DNA of 64,000 nt from Fodinisporobacter ferrooxydans (GTDB lineage: Bacteria > Bacillota > Bacilli > Tumebacillales > MYW30-H2). Position 1 is the first letter of the stretch. Every line of letters starts with the position of its first letter. Shown here in pieces: positions 1 through 8,468 of this stretch. The position numbers and the translations under genes are program-made. The notes under the pieces are model-generated. The model had not been told where the DNA came from. It ran no database searches and was given only the letters and a program-made list of their open reading frames with translations. The stretch spans positions 1,971,001-2,035,000 of the forward strand of contig NZ_CP089291.1 of NCBI RefSeq assembly GCF_022818495.1, in the 5' to 3' direction.

Positions 1-1
1 C

Positions 2-154
2 CTTGAGCTTTGTGATGCAATCTTTTTCGAGCGCTTTGATGATGTAGACCTTGCATTGCAGAAAGCATTGAAGGTGGGTCATACTTCCGGAATGGATACA
101 ATTATCGGGATATTATCTGGTCTTAGTTTGATATTGGGAGCGGATATGAAGTGA
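2..154 (+). CDS. AllH-like (DUF2877) protein, C-terminal end only
   Basis: The window opens inside a gene read in frame 2; 50 residues remain before a TGA at 152-154. The visible segment contains GHTSGMDTIIGILSGL, which resembles the conserved C-terminal end of DUF2877 proteins. AllH, a DUF2877 member, works with AllF/FdrA and AllG in oxamate carbamoyltransferase, which splits oxalurate to oxamate and carbamoyl phosphate. The stop overlaps the carbamate kinase start by GTGA, so the two are translationally coupled, and a kinase that uses carbamoyl phosphate is the expected partner. Family assignment rests on a short tail and the neighbour, so it is moderate. Confidence 0.6.
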   Translation, partial: LELCDAIFFERFDDVDLALQKALKVGHTSGMDTIIGILSGLSLILGADMK

Positions 155-1149
155 AAAAGAAAACGGTCTTGGCTGCCCTTGGCGGCAATGCAATCCTGCA
201 GCCCAAGCAGGCGGCGACTTTTGAAAATCAAATGAAGAATGTGATTGAAAGCTGCAAATTTTTGGCAGATTTGGTTGCGAAGGGATACCGTCTGGTAATC
301 ACTCATGGCAACGGACCTCAAGTGGGGAATATTTTGCGGCAAAACGAAGAAGCGAAAGATGTTATTCCGCCTATGTCTTTGGATGTATGCAGCGCGGAAA
401 GCCAAGGATTTATCGGCTATATGATCCAGCAGGCGCTGCGTAATGAATTGGAAAAAATCGGTCTGGAGATCCCTGTTGCAAGCCTCGTGACCCGAGTGGA
501 AGTCTCAATTGACGATGCTGCTTTTCATGATCCGAGTAAACCGATTGGGGGATTCTATACAGAACAAGAAGCGGCGAAACTGATGATCGAGAAAAATTGG
601 CTCGTAAAGCCGGATGCCAACCGGGGGTGGCGGAGAGTGGTTCCGTCCCCAAAGCCGGTTCGAATTCTGGAATCGGATTCAATCATGAAATTACTGGATA
701 ACGGGCACATCGTCATCGCCTGCGGCGGTGGCGGAATCCCTGTTGTAAAGGATAAGGATGGAGACGGTGTTTACCGCGGGGTTGAAGCTGTCATCGATAA
801 GGATCTCAGCGGGTGTAAACTTGCGGAACAAATAGGCGCTGACTTGTTCGTTATTCTAACGGATGTGGAGCATGTATTTATCAACTACGGCAAAGAGAAC
901 CAAATGGCCCTGCAGTCGGTCAGTGTTGGCCAGTTGGCGGAATATGTCCAACAGGGGCAGTTCAGCAAAGGGAGTATGGGACCGAAGATTGAAGCGGCAA
1001 TTTCCTTTGCTAAAACAGGCGGAAAATCAATTATCTGCGCTTTGGAAAAAGCGGCATTTGCTTTGCAGGGGAAAAGCGGAACGGTTGTTCACTCTGGACT
1101 CGCCGCAAACCACCAGCCAGATGTCAACAAAGGCAAACTGATTGTTTAA
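151..1149 (+). CDS. arcC: carbamate kinase
   Basis: A 332-residue amino-acid-kinase-fold protein, full length for carbamate kinase, which makes ATP from carbamoyl phosphate and ADP and releases CO2 and ammonia. Visible family motifs are LAALGGNAI near residue 7, THGNGPQVGN near 50, AESQGFIGYM near 90 and CGGGGIPVV near 191. Start is GTG at 151, overlapping the preceding AllH-like stop. Because the gene sits in an allantoin island rather than with arginine deiminase genes, it is likely the ureide-pathway kinase (AllK/YbcF type). A strong terminator follows. Family assignment is very secure; the pathway role is inferred from context. Confidence 0.92.
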   Translation: MKKKTVLAALGGNAILQPKQAATFENQMKNVIESCKFLADLVAKGYRLVITHGNGPQVGNILRQNEEAKDVIPPMSLDVCSAESQGFIGYMIQQALRNELEKIGLEIPVASLVTRVEVSIDDAAFHDPSKPIGGFYTEQEAAKLMIEKNWLVKPDANRGWRRVVPSPKPVRILESDSIMKLLDNGHIVIACGGGGIPVVKDKDGDGVYRGVEAVIDKDLSGCKLAEQIGADLFVILTDVEHVFINYGKENQMALQSVSVGQLAEYVQQGQFSKGSMGPKIEAAISFAKTGGKSIICALEKAAFALQGKSGTVVHSGLAANHQPDVNKGKLIV

Positions 1150-1166
1150 TCTTGTATAATCTCAAC

Positions 1167-1202
1167 GGGTTTCAGAGAATGCACTCTGAAACTCTTTTTT
1201 TT
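1167..1202 (+). terminator. rho-independent terminator after carbamate kinase
   Basis: An 11-bp stem (arms 1167-1177 and 1184-1194, one G-T pair) with loop AATGCA is followed by eight T residues at 1195-1202. It closes the AllH/carbamate kinase transcript 17 bases past the stop. The remaining 230 bases to the permease gene hold its presumed promoter; a TATAAT lies at 1311-1316 but no good -35 was seen. Confidence 0.9.
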
Positions 1203-1429
1203 AGGGAAATGGATGGCTTGTTTTGCATTGGAACAACTTTTGTGCAACATTAACAAAAGAGGAATTTTATTTTGTATCAGTCAGCTGATGAAACGACGCA
1301 ATATTTCAATTATAATCCGTTATATAAGGTGACACTTAGCGTTAAGGAAATTAACATAAAATAGGAAGGTGCTCACTTCTGCCGTAAGTAAACCAGTTCT
1401 TAACAATTCATGGAGAGAGGGGTCACAAA

Positions 1430-2824
1430 ATGTCTACAAATTCAGAAAGTTACGTTATAAAAGAGATGCAGGTCCAACATGCTACCGGTGTAGATGAATC
1501 ACTAAATCCAAAAACCGTAGAGGATAGAGCTGTTGGTCCGCTATCCTATATGTCTATGTGGATTGGAGACGGCGTTAATTTAGGCAATATGACGCTTGGA
1601 GCTAGTTTGATTGTGGCGGGAACCGCGACGCTAAACATCATTCAGACATTTGCCGCAGCAATCATAGCAATTGGTATCATTTCAACTATTTTTTCTTTAA
1701 ATGACAGGCTCGGATACAGAACGGGAATACCATATGTTGTACAGCTCAGAATGTCTTTCGGGCTGAAAGGCTCCGTCATATCATCACTTTTGCGCGGTAT
1801 TCCCGCCATCGTTTGGTACGGTTTTCAAAGCTGGATTGGCGGCACGGCTTTAAATGAAATTGCGAAGATTATTACGGGCGGCGCCTTTGATAATGTTGCC
1901 ATTTGCTTTGTAGTGCTTCAGTTGGTACAAATTGGGCTTTCACTGTATGGATTCCATGCCATTAAATGGGTGGAATCACTTACGTCTATTGTTATTATAC
2001 TGGCGCTTCTCTATGTATTTGGCGTTCTTGTAACATCTCATAGCGCTGTTATTACAGAAAAATGGGTTCATGCAAAAGGCTCATGGGGGTTACCGTTCTT
2101 TGCGTTCATAATGATGTTTATGGGAAACTATGCGGCGATCTTTTTAAGTGCAGCGGACTATTCAAGAGAGCTTAAATCTGGTATTAGCGATTCAAAACGC
2201 GGATTTTTGTACTTTTCGCCTATTTTAATAGCGTACGGCTTCTCACTTTGCATCGGTGCAATGCTGGCATCTGCAACCGGCATTTCCAATCCCGTGAAGG
2301 CGTTTGCGATAGTGGTAAATAACTCGTATATTACATTCTTTGTATCAGCATTTATTGTTATGGGTGCTATTGCAACAAACATGGTTGCCAATATTATTCC
2401 GCCGACCTACGTTATTACATTGCTTACAAAAATGAAATATAAAGTTGCTGTTACCATCTCCGGTCTGCTTGCATTGTGCTCATTCCCCTGGGTGCTTGTA
2501 CAGGATTCCTCGGCAAAGGGTCTTGGTATATTTATTCTTATATATTCCGCATTTTTAGGACCAATCGTTTCTATTTTATTAATCGATTATTATATATTCA
2601 GAAAGCAAAAAGTAAATGTAGCAGATTTGTACAAGGAAGACGGTCCATTTACCGGATTTAATCCAGCCGCGGTGCTTGCAATGCTTTTCGGCGCCGGTGC
2701 CGCCTTTCTAAAAGTTGACCTGGCATGGATTATCGGCGTTGTTGTAGCAGGTATTGCCTATATTCTGCTAACGAAGTTTGCATTTAAAGATTCAAAATTC
2801 AAAAAGGGTACGATATTTGAGTAA
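1430..2824 (+). CDS. pucI: NCS1-family allantoin/purine permease
   Basis: A 464-residue polytopic membrane protein of the nucleobase:cation symporter-1 family. The N-terminal block GPLSYMSMWIGDGVNLGNM and the later IVWYGFQSWIGG (about residue 126) are typical of NCS1 transporters, and about 12 hydrophobic segments follow. Family members import allantoin, cytosine, uracil or hydantoins with Na+ or H+. The two allantoinase genes directly downstream make allantoin the likely substrate, as for B. subtilis PucI. The ribosome binding site is GAGAGGGG at 1412-1419, ahead of ATG 1430. Only 33 bases separate it from the next gene, so it heads a permease-allantoinase operon. Confidence 0.85.
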   Translation: MSTNSESYVIKEMQVQHATGVDESLNPKTVEDRAVGPLSYMSMWIGDGVNLGNMTLGASLIVAGTATLNIIQTFAAAIIAIGIISTIFSLNDRLGYRTGIPYVVQLRMSFGLKGSVISSLLRGIPAIVWYGFQSWIGGTALNEIAKIITGGAFDNVAICFVVLQLVQIGLSLYGFHAIKWVESLTSIVIILALLYVFGVLVTSHSAVITEKWVHAKGSWGLPFFAFIMMFMGNYAAIFLSAADYSRELKSGISDSKRGFLYFSPILIAYGFSLCIGAMLASATGISNPVKAFAIVVNNSYITFFVSAFIVMGAIATNMVANIIPPTYVITLLTKMKYKVAVTISGLLALCSFPWVLVQDSSAKGLGIFILIYSAFLGPIVSILLIDYYIFRKQKVNVADLYKEDGPFTGFNPAAVLAMLFGAGAAFLKVDLAWIIGVVVAGIAYILLTKFAFKDSKFKKGTIFE

Positions 2825-2857
2825 GGCGAGCAGCAATAGGTAGAGGGGGTATCACGA

Positions 2858-4222
2858 GTGAAGTATGATCTTATTATTAAAAATGGGCAGGTCGTGTTCC
2901 GTGATGAAGTAAGAAAAGCAGATGTTGCCATTCGTAACGGAAAAATCTCTGCCATTGGGGAAAACTTAAATATTGATGCCGATCAAGTCGTTGATGCTAC
3001 AGGCCAATATGTGATGCCAGGGATGATTGATACGCATGTTCATATTTGCGAGCCAGGACGAACGGAATGGGAAGGATTTATAACGGGTACGAAAGCACTG
3101 GCAGCGGGTGGGACAACCACGTATGTAGACATGCCTTTAAATGCCCTGCCTGCGACTACGACCAGGGAAGCATTGGAGTTAAAAATCAATGCGGCAGAAG
3201 GAAAAAATTATGTTGATTATGCCCTGTATGGTGGGGTAGTTCCCGGAAACCTGGAAAATCTGCAAGAACTTTCAAAAGGTGGAGTAGTAGCCTATAAATG
3301 CTTCATGTCCTCTTGTGGAAGCGATATACCCGGTGACTTTAAAAATGTGGACGACTATACGCTTTATGCAGGAATGAAAAAATTAGCCGAGCTAGGCCAT
3401 CTGTTATGTATTCATGCAGAGAATGCGGAGATTACAGACCGTTTGGCTGAAGAGAAGATCAAGCAGGGGAAGCTGACTGCAACGGATTATGTGGAATCCC
3501 GTCCGATCCTTGCAGAAGTAGAAGCCGTTAAGCGCGCTCTATTCCTGGCAAAAGAGACGGGATGCAAATTGCATTTCGTCCATATCAGCAGCGCGGCAGC
3601 CGTAGAAGAAATTATCAAAGCACGGAACGATGGACAAGATGTCACCCTCGAGTCATGTCCACACTATTTTACACTGACAGTAAATCAATTCGAAGAAATC
3701 GGTCCAACCGCCAAATGCGCTCCTCCTTTACGGGATGAAATGGAACAGGAGAAGCTTTGGGAAGCATTAAAGCAAGGGAAGATTGACATGTTAACATCCG
3801 ACCATTCCCCTTGTCCTCCTGAAATGAAGTATAGTGAGACAAATAACATGTTTGAAGTTTGGGGAGGAATTACCGGTTGCCAAAACAATGTCGATTTAAT
3901 GTTTGATGAGGCTGTAAAAAAGCGCGATGTCCCGGTAACCGAATTTGTTCGCATGATCGCAACGAAGCCCGCAGACAGATTTAACCTAAATACAAAGGGA
4001 GAAATCGCTGTATCCAAAGATGCCGATATCATCCTTGTCGATCCGAATCAGTCTTATGAATTATCCGCTGACCATTTATACTATCGACATAAACATAGCC
4101 CGTACATTGACCGTAGAATCAATTGCAGAGTCACGAAAACATTTGTACGTGGACATTTGGTGTTCGATCTTCGCGAAGGTATTTTGGGAGGGCCAATAGG
4201 ACAGTTACTGCCAAATAAATAA
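2858..4222 (+). CDS. allB: allantoinase (copy 1)
   Basis: A 454-residue cyclic amidohydrolase that hydrolyses (S)-allantoin to allantoate. The binuclear metal site is complete: HxH at 60/62 (DTHVHICEPGRTEWEG), the lysine to be carboxylated at 147 (VAYKCFMSS), H186, H242 and D315 (TSDHSPCPP). These positions nearly coincide with those known for E. coli AllB. GTG start at 2858 follows an AGAGGGGG ribosome binding site. The EPGRTEWEG motif favours allantoinase over dihydroorotase or hydantoinase. It lies 33 bases after the permease and 107 before a paralogue of the same length. Confidence 0.92.
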   Translation: MKYDLIIKNGQVVFRDEVRKADVAIRNGKISAIGENLNIDADQVVDATGQYVMPGMIDTHVHICEPGRTEWEGFITGTKALAAGGTTTYVDMPLNALPATTTREALELKINAAEGKNYVDYALYGGVVPGNLENLQELSKGGVVAYKCFMSSCGSDIPGDFKNVDDYTLYAGMKKLAELGHLLCIHAENAEITDRLAEEKIKQGKLTATDYVESRPILAEVEAVKRALFLAKETGCKLHFVHISSAAAVEEIIKARNDGQDVTLESCPHYFTLTVNQFEEIGPTAKCAPPLRDEMEQEKLWEALKQGKIDMLTSDHSPCPPEMKYSETNNMFEVWGGITGCQNNVDLMFDEAVKKRDVPVTEFVRMIATKPADRFNLNTKGEIAVSKDADIILVDPNQSYELSADHLYYRHKHSPYIDRRINCRVTKTFVRGHLVFDLREGILGGPIGQLLPNK

Positions 4223-4329
4223 TAAAGCTAAAACGAAGTGTCAGAAGCATAAAGCGATGCAGCGCAATCAGTAAACATTCGGGGGTCAAAACTCACCCGC
4301 ATCCGTACCGAAAAATAGGGGGGATTGAC

Positions 4330-5694
4330 GTGAAAGAAGATTGTTATGATCTGATCATACGCAACGGTCAGATTGTCACCGAAGAAGGAATATTTCAAGG
4401 AGACATCGCCGTACACGAGCAAAGAATCGTTAAAATTGGATTTATTTCGACGGAGAAAAAAGCCAAGAAAGAAATCGATGCTGTCGGTCTGCACGTTTTT
4501 CCGGGTTTGATCGATACTCATGTGCATTTCAATGAACCCGGCCGGACTGAATGGGAAGGGTTGGCCACAGGCAGCCAAAGTTTGGCGGCAGGTGGAGTGA
4601 CAACTTTCTTTGATATGCCCCTTAACAGCAGTCCTCCAACTACAACAGCACAAGGTTTTGAACGAAAAAAACAAGCAGCAGAGCAAAGTTCCATTCTTGA
4701 TTATGGCCTTTGGGGAGGGCTGGTTCCGGGAAATCTGGACTCCCTGGAACATCTCAAGAAACTGGGAGTCATCGGATTCAAAGGTTTTATGTCCAATAGC
4801 GGCATCGATGAGTTCCTTCATGTAGACGACTCTACATTATTTAAAGGGATGCAAAAAATTGCCGGGCTTGGTTCCATCCTGGCTCTCCATGCCGAAAGCG
4901 ATGTCATTACAAATCAACTCGCGGATTGGTATAAAGCACAAGGGCGCCGGACTGCACGGGATTATGCGGCTTCGCGTCCTGTTTTATCGGAAATCGAAGC
5001 TGTCGGCAGGGCAGCGTCCTATGCGGAAATTACAGGATGTAAATTGCATATCGTACATGCAAGCAGTGGCGAGGTCGTGAAACGGATCAGCGAAGCAAAA
5101 CAAAGAGGGGTCGATATAACTGTGGAAACTTGCCCCCATTACCTGGCTTTCACCACCCCGGATCTGGAACGGCTGGGAGGGGTGGCAAAATGCGCACCGC
5201 CTCTGCGGGAACAGGAGCATGTGGAATCGCTTTGGGAAGCTTTGAAATCCGGTGAAATCGATAGTATCGGTTCGGATCATTCCCCCTCTCCTCCTGCTAT
5301 GAAAGTGGCTTCAGATAATGATGATTTTTTCAGTTTGTGGGGCGGTATCTCGGGAGCGCAGACGACATTGAACGTGATGCTTGAGGAAGGGTATTGGCGG
5401 CGCAACCTTCCTTTGGAAGTCATTGCACGAGTAACTGCGGCCAATCCGGCCAAACGGTTTGGTCTGTATCCGCGGAAAGGTACGATTGCCGTTGGAAGTG
5501 ATGCTGATCTGGCGTTGGTCGATTTGCAATCTTCCTTTGTCCTGAAGGAAACGGATCTTTTCTATCGGCATCGACAGAGTCCGTATATAGGGAAGACGTT
5601 CCGGGGGATGGTTATGTTTACAATTCTTCACGGAAGAGTTGTTTTTCAAAAGGGAGAAGGGATCGACAACAACTTTTTTGGCCAGATGGTATAG
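4330..5694 (+). CDS. allB: allantoinase (copy 2, paralogue)
   Basis: A second 454-residue cyclic amidohydrolase, clearly related to the preceding gene but diverged through most of its length. All metal ligands are kept: H64, H66 (DTHVHFNEPGRTEWEG), K151 (GFKGFMSNSG), H187, H243 and D316 (GSDHSPSPP). GTG start at 4330 follows GGGGGGATTGAC. Duplicate allantoinases could differ in stereochemistry ((R) versus (S) allantoin), substrate range or expression; the sequence alone cannot tell. It is followed by a bidirectional terminator facing the convergent pucG gene. Confidence 0.9.
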   Translation: MKEDCYDLIIRNGQIVTEEGIFQGDIAVHEQRIVKIGFISTEKKAKKEIDAVGLHVFPGLIDTHVHFNEPGRTEWEGLATGSQSLAAGGVTTFFDMPLNSSPPTTTAQGFERKKQAAEQSSILDYGLWGGLVPGNLDSLEHLKKLGVIGFKGFMSNSGIDEFLHVDDSTLFKGMQKIAGLGSILALHAESDVITNQLADWYKAQGRRTARDYAASRPVLSEIEAVGRAASYAEITGCKLHIVHASSGEVVKRISEAKQRGVDITVETCPHYLAFTTPDLERLGGVAKCAPPLREQEHVESLWEALKSGEIDSIGSDHSPSPPAMKVASDNDDFFSLWGGISGAQTTLNVMLEEGYWRRNLPLEVIARVTAANPAKRFGLYPRKGTIAVGSDADLALVDLQSSFVLKETDLFYRHRQSPYIGKTFRGMVMFTILHGRVVFQKGEGIDNNFFGQMV

Positions 5695-5734
5695 GTGTTA
5701 TGCTACATGTCTTCTTTCACTAAACACCCTTAGC

Positions 5735-5776
5735 TAAATCAGCCCTTACCAAACACTCTTGGTAAGGGCTGATTTA
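5735..5776. terminator. bidirectional terminator between allantoinase 2 and pucG
   Basis: A perfect 17-bp inverted repeat (arms 5735-5751 and 5760-5776, loop AACACTCT) fills the gap between two convergent genes and abuts the pucG stop codon. The arms start and end with A/T runs, so it can act on both strands. Confidence 0.85.
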
Positions 5777-7009
5777 TTACTCATGTTCTTCGTTATGATA
5801 CACATCAAGTGCGGCTTGAACCGCTTGACCGGCGTTTATTTTTGCGCCGTGCCTGATGAGGGCAGCCTCGAGTGCGCCCAATACGTGAAGGATGTTTTTC
5901 TTTCGGCAGCTATAGCCCATTGTCCCTATCCTCCAGATTTTCCCTTTTAGCGGTCCGAAGGAGCTTGCAATTTCAATGTGAAAATCATTCAGCAACATAG
6001 AACGGACAGATTCTCCATCAATGCCATCCGGTATGGAAACGCAGGTGACTACCGGCAGTTTGCAGCTTGGATCCCCATACAGATCCAGGCCCATAGCTCG
6101 GATACCCTGGACGAGAGCTTGTTCATGCAGTTGATGCCGGGCAATTCTGGCCTCCAGCCCTTCTTCCAGAACAATTCGTAATCCCTCGCGCAGAGCGTAC
6201 AGCATGGAGGTAGCTTCAGTGTGGTGATTCAAGCGGGCCGGGCTCCAATAGTCCATTAACTGGCTGAGGTCAAAATAATTGCTGCGAATCGTCCGGTTTT
6301 GTGTTTGCTGTTGCGTATTCGGATCCGTTAATCCTCTTTCGATTTTCTTTCTTTGCAGCAGGACCGCTTCCACTCTGGAGTTGAAAGTAATCGGCGCCAT
6401 ACCGGAAGGGACGGATAAACATTTTTGTGTTCCGCCGATGGCAGCATCAATTTTCCATTCATCCACCTTCACTTCAGTTCCGCCGATGGATGCAACCGCA
6501 TCGACAACAAACAGAACGTCCATTTCCCGACAAGCTTCCCCGATTTCCTGTAAAGGCTGCATACATCCGGTGGAAGTTTCCCCATGTACCATAGCCACAA
6601 TCTTCGGTTTTACTTTTTTTATTTCCAGAATCACTTCAGCGGGATCAAACACCTGTCCCCAAGTGGTCTCGATGTTGACAACATCCGCTCCGTAACGTTC
6701 AGCTATTTCCGTAAGAAGATGCCCGAAACGTCCGTAGATCGGGATCAGAACCCGGTCCCCAGGTTCGATGATGCTGCAAAGAACAGCTTCAATACCTGCC
6801 CGTGAGGTGCCGTCAACCGGGAATGCCCAGTGATTCTCCGTCTGGAAGAGCTTCCGGAGCATCTCCATGGTTTCATTCATGATGTTCGTGAACTCCGGGT
6901 CAAATTGTCCCAGGATGGGAGTGCTCAAGGCGCGCAACACCCGCGGTTCGGCTTCGACAGGACCTGGTGTCATAATGGTTCGCAGCGAAGTATTGAGATC
7001 CTTGTACAT
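5777..7009 (-). CDS. pucG: (S)-ureidoglycine-glyoxylate aminotransferase
   Basis: A 410-residue fold-type I PLP enzyme of the alanine-glyoxylate aminotransferase family. The PLP lysine is K196 in GGTQKCLSVPSG, and D170 in FVVDAVASIGG would contact the cofactor nitrogen; the N-terminal MTPGPVEAEPRVL is the family signature. PucG moves the amino group of ureidoglycine to glyoxylate, giving oxalurate and glycine. Oxalurate is the substrate of the AllFGH complex hinted at by the first gene in this window. It starts 5 bases after the allC stop, so the two form one operon. A serine-glyoxylate or alanine-glyoxylate aminotransferase is the alternative; context favours PucG. Confidence 0.85.
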   Translation of the reverse strand: MYKDLNTSLRTIMTPGPVEAEPRVLRALSTPILGQFDPEFTNIMNETMEMLRKLFQTENHWAFPVDGTSRAGIEAVLCSIIEPGDRVLIPIYGRFGHLLTEIAERYGADVVNIETTWGQVFDPAEVILEIKKVKPKIVAMVHGETSTGCMQPLQEIGEACREMDVLFVVDAVASIGGTEVKVDEWKIDAAIGGTQKCLSVPSGMAPITFNSRVEAVLLQRKKIERGLTDPNTQQQTQNRTIRSNYFDLSQLMDYWSPARLNHHTEATSMLYALREGLRIVLEEGLEARIARHQLHEQALVQGIRAMGLDLYGDPSCKLPVVTCVSIPDGIDGESVRSMLLNDFHIEIASSFGPLKGKIWRIGTMGYSCRKKNILHVLGALEAALIRHGAKINAGQAVQAALDVYHNEEHE

Positions 7010-7014
7010 TTTTA

Positions 7015-8280
7015 TTATTCCTCCGTTTCATAGCCTAATTGATAAAGCAATTCAATGAGTACTTTAATGCCAGTTTCCAAATCGTTAATGGAGGTATGTT
7101 CCAAAGGCGAATGACTGATTCCCCGGTGGCTCGGCACGAAAATGAGTGAAGTCGGGCAAAAAGGGGCAAATACTTGTGAATCATGACCTGCTCCGCTGGC
7201 CATCCGTTTATGGGGAATACCAAGATTTTGGCAAATACTTTCCGCTTGATTGGTCAACTGTATATCCATTTCAACCGGACGGGCGTCCATCCATTTGTCA
7301 ATGACAATGGACAAATCCCGCTCTTTGGCGATGTTGCGAAATTCCTGTTCAAATTGTTCGGAGAACTGATCTAGAATTGTACCGCTTGGATGTCTTACAT
7401 CCACGGAGAAAGTGACTTTGTTGGGAATCACATTCGGTATATTCGGCTCAATCGAAAATTTGCCCACAGTCGCAACGAGAGGGGCACCTGTCCGGTCAGT
7501 AGAATCCATCAAATATTGCACCATCTGGCTTGCACCTCTTAAGGCATCTTTTCTTAAGGCCATAGGTGTGGTGCCCGCATGGTTTGCTTCTCCTGTCAAT
7601 ACGACGGTGTATCGCTTTTGTCCGACAATTTGCTCGACAATTCCAATGCTTTTCTGCTCATGCTCCAGGATGGCACCCTGTTCGATGTGCAGTTCAATAA
7701 ATGCCAAAACATCGTCCCGATTTGCAGGTTTATGGGAGCCGTTTCCAAAACCCGCATCCAGCATGGCTTTCTCGAATCCGATGTCCTGTGCATCTTTCAA
7801 GTTTTGAATTTGACTGTAGGACGCTGTGCCGGTAATACTGCCTGAACCCCAGTATGTATAAGGGAACCGGCTGCCTTCTTCTTCGCACAGGGAGACGACT
7901 TCGAGGTGCTTCCGGGGAGGACCATAGGTATCTTTCAGATATTGCAGAGCAATCAACCCGGCAATAATTCCATAGGCACCGTCATATTTTCCGCCGTTTT
8001 TGACGGTATCAACATGGGAGCCTGTCAGAATGGAACCTGAACTTTGCTGGTTTGCTTCCAATCTTCCGTATAAATTCCCAACATCATCGAAAAAAACATG
8101 CAGTCCGATTTCTTCCATTTTCTGTGCTAATGCAGACTGTGCTTCCAACCAAGAAGGTGTATATAAAAGGCGGGTTACTCCGCCGTTCGGATTCGCTCCA
8201 AAGGAAGCTAACCACCGGATCATTTTCTCGGTCCGCTTCGCCAGATCTGGAAGGGGGGCTAATGTGCTGTGCTGACTCAA
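7015..8280 (-). CDS. allC: allantoate amidohydrolase
   Basis: A 421-residue M20-family amidohydrolase (Zn/Mn), equivalent to B. subtilis PucF. It converts allantoate to ureidoglycine, NH3 and CO2. Metal-site motifs are GSHVDTV (H89), KYDGAYG (D100), CEEEGSRFP (E134/E135), ELHIEQG (H198) and ISHSPLEHT near the C terminus. A family relative, N-carbamoyl-L-amino-acid hydrolase, shares these motifs, but the neighbours are all allantoin genes. It is first in a two-gene operon with pucG and is transcribed away from the divergent pucR. Confidence 0.88.
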   Translation of the reverse strand: MSQHSTLAPLPDLAKRTEKMIRWLASFGANPNGGVTRLLYTPSWLEAQSALAQKMEEIGLHVFFDDVGNLYGRLEANQQSSGSILTGSHVDTVKNGGKYDGAYGIIAGLIALQYLKDTYGPPRKHLEVVSLCEEEGSRFPYTYWGSGSITGTASYSQIQNLKDAQDIGFEKAMLDAGFGNGSHKPANRDDVLAFIELHIEQGAILEHEQKSIGIVEQIVGQKRYTVVLTGEANHAGTTPMALRKDALRGASQMVQYLMDSTDRTGAPLVATVGKFSIEPNIPNVIPNKVTFSVDVRHPSGTILDQFSEQFEQEFRNIAKERDLSIVIDKWMDARPVEMDIQLTNQAESICQNLGIPHKRMASGAGHDSQVFAPFCPTSLIFVPSHRGISHSPLEHTSINDLETGIKVLIELLYQLGYETEE

Positions 8281-8468
8281 TCTGAATTCCTCCCGTCTTA
8301 GATCTTACCCATAGATAAAGGTAAGGCTGAGTTCAAATTACAAATGACGCATTTGATAAAGAATAACTTTATTTTAGTAGATTCAATTCACTGAGTCATT
8401 GTATAATTTGAATAAAAATTGTCTATTTTATAGTGTGATATAAACAATGGTGGAGATAGGTGATTCAG

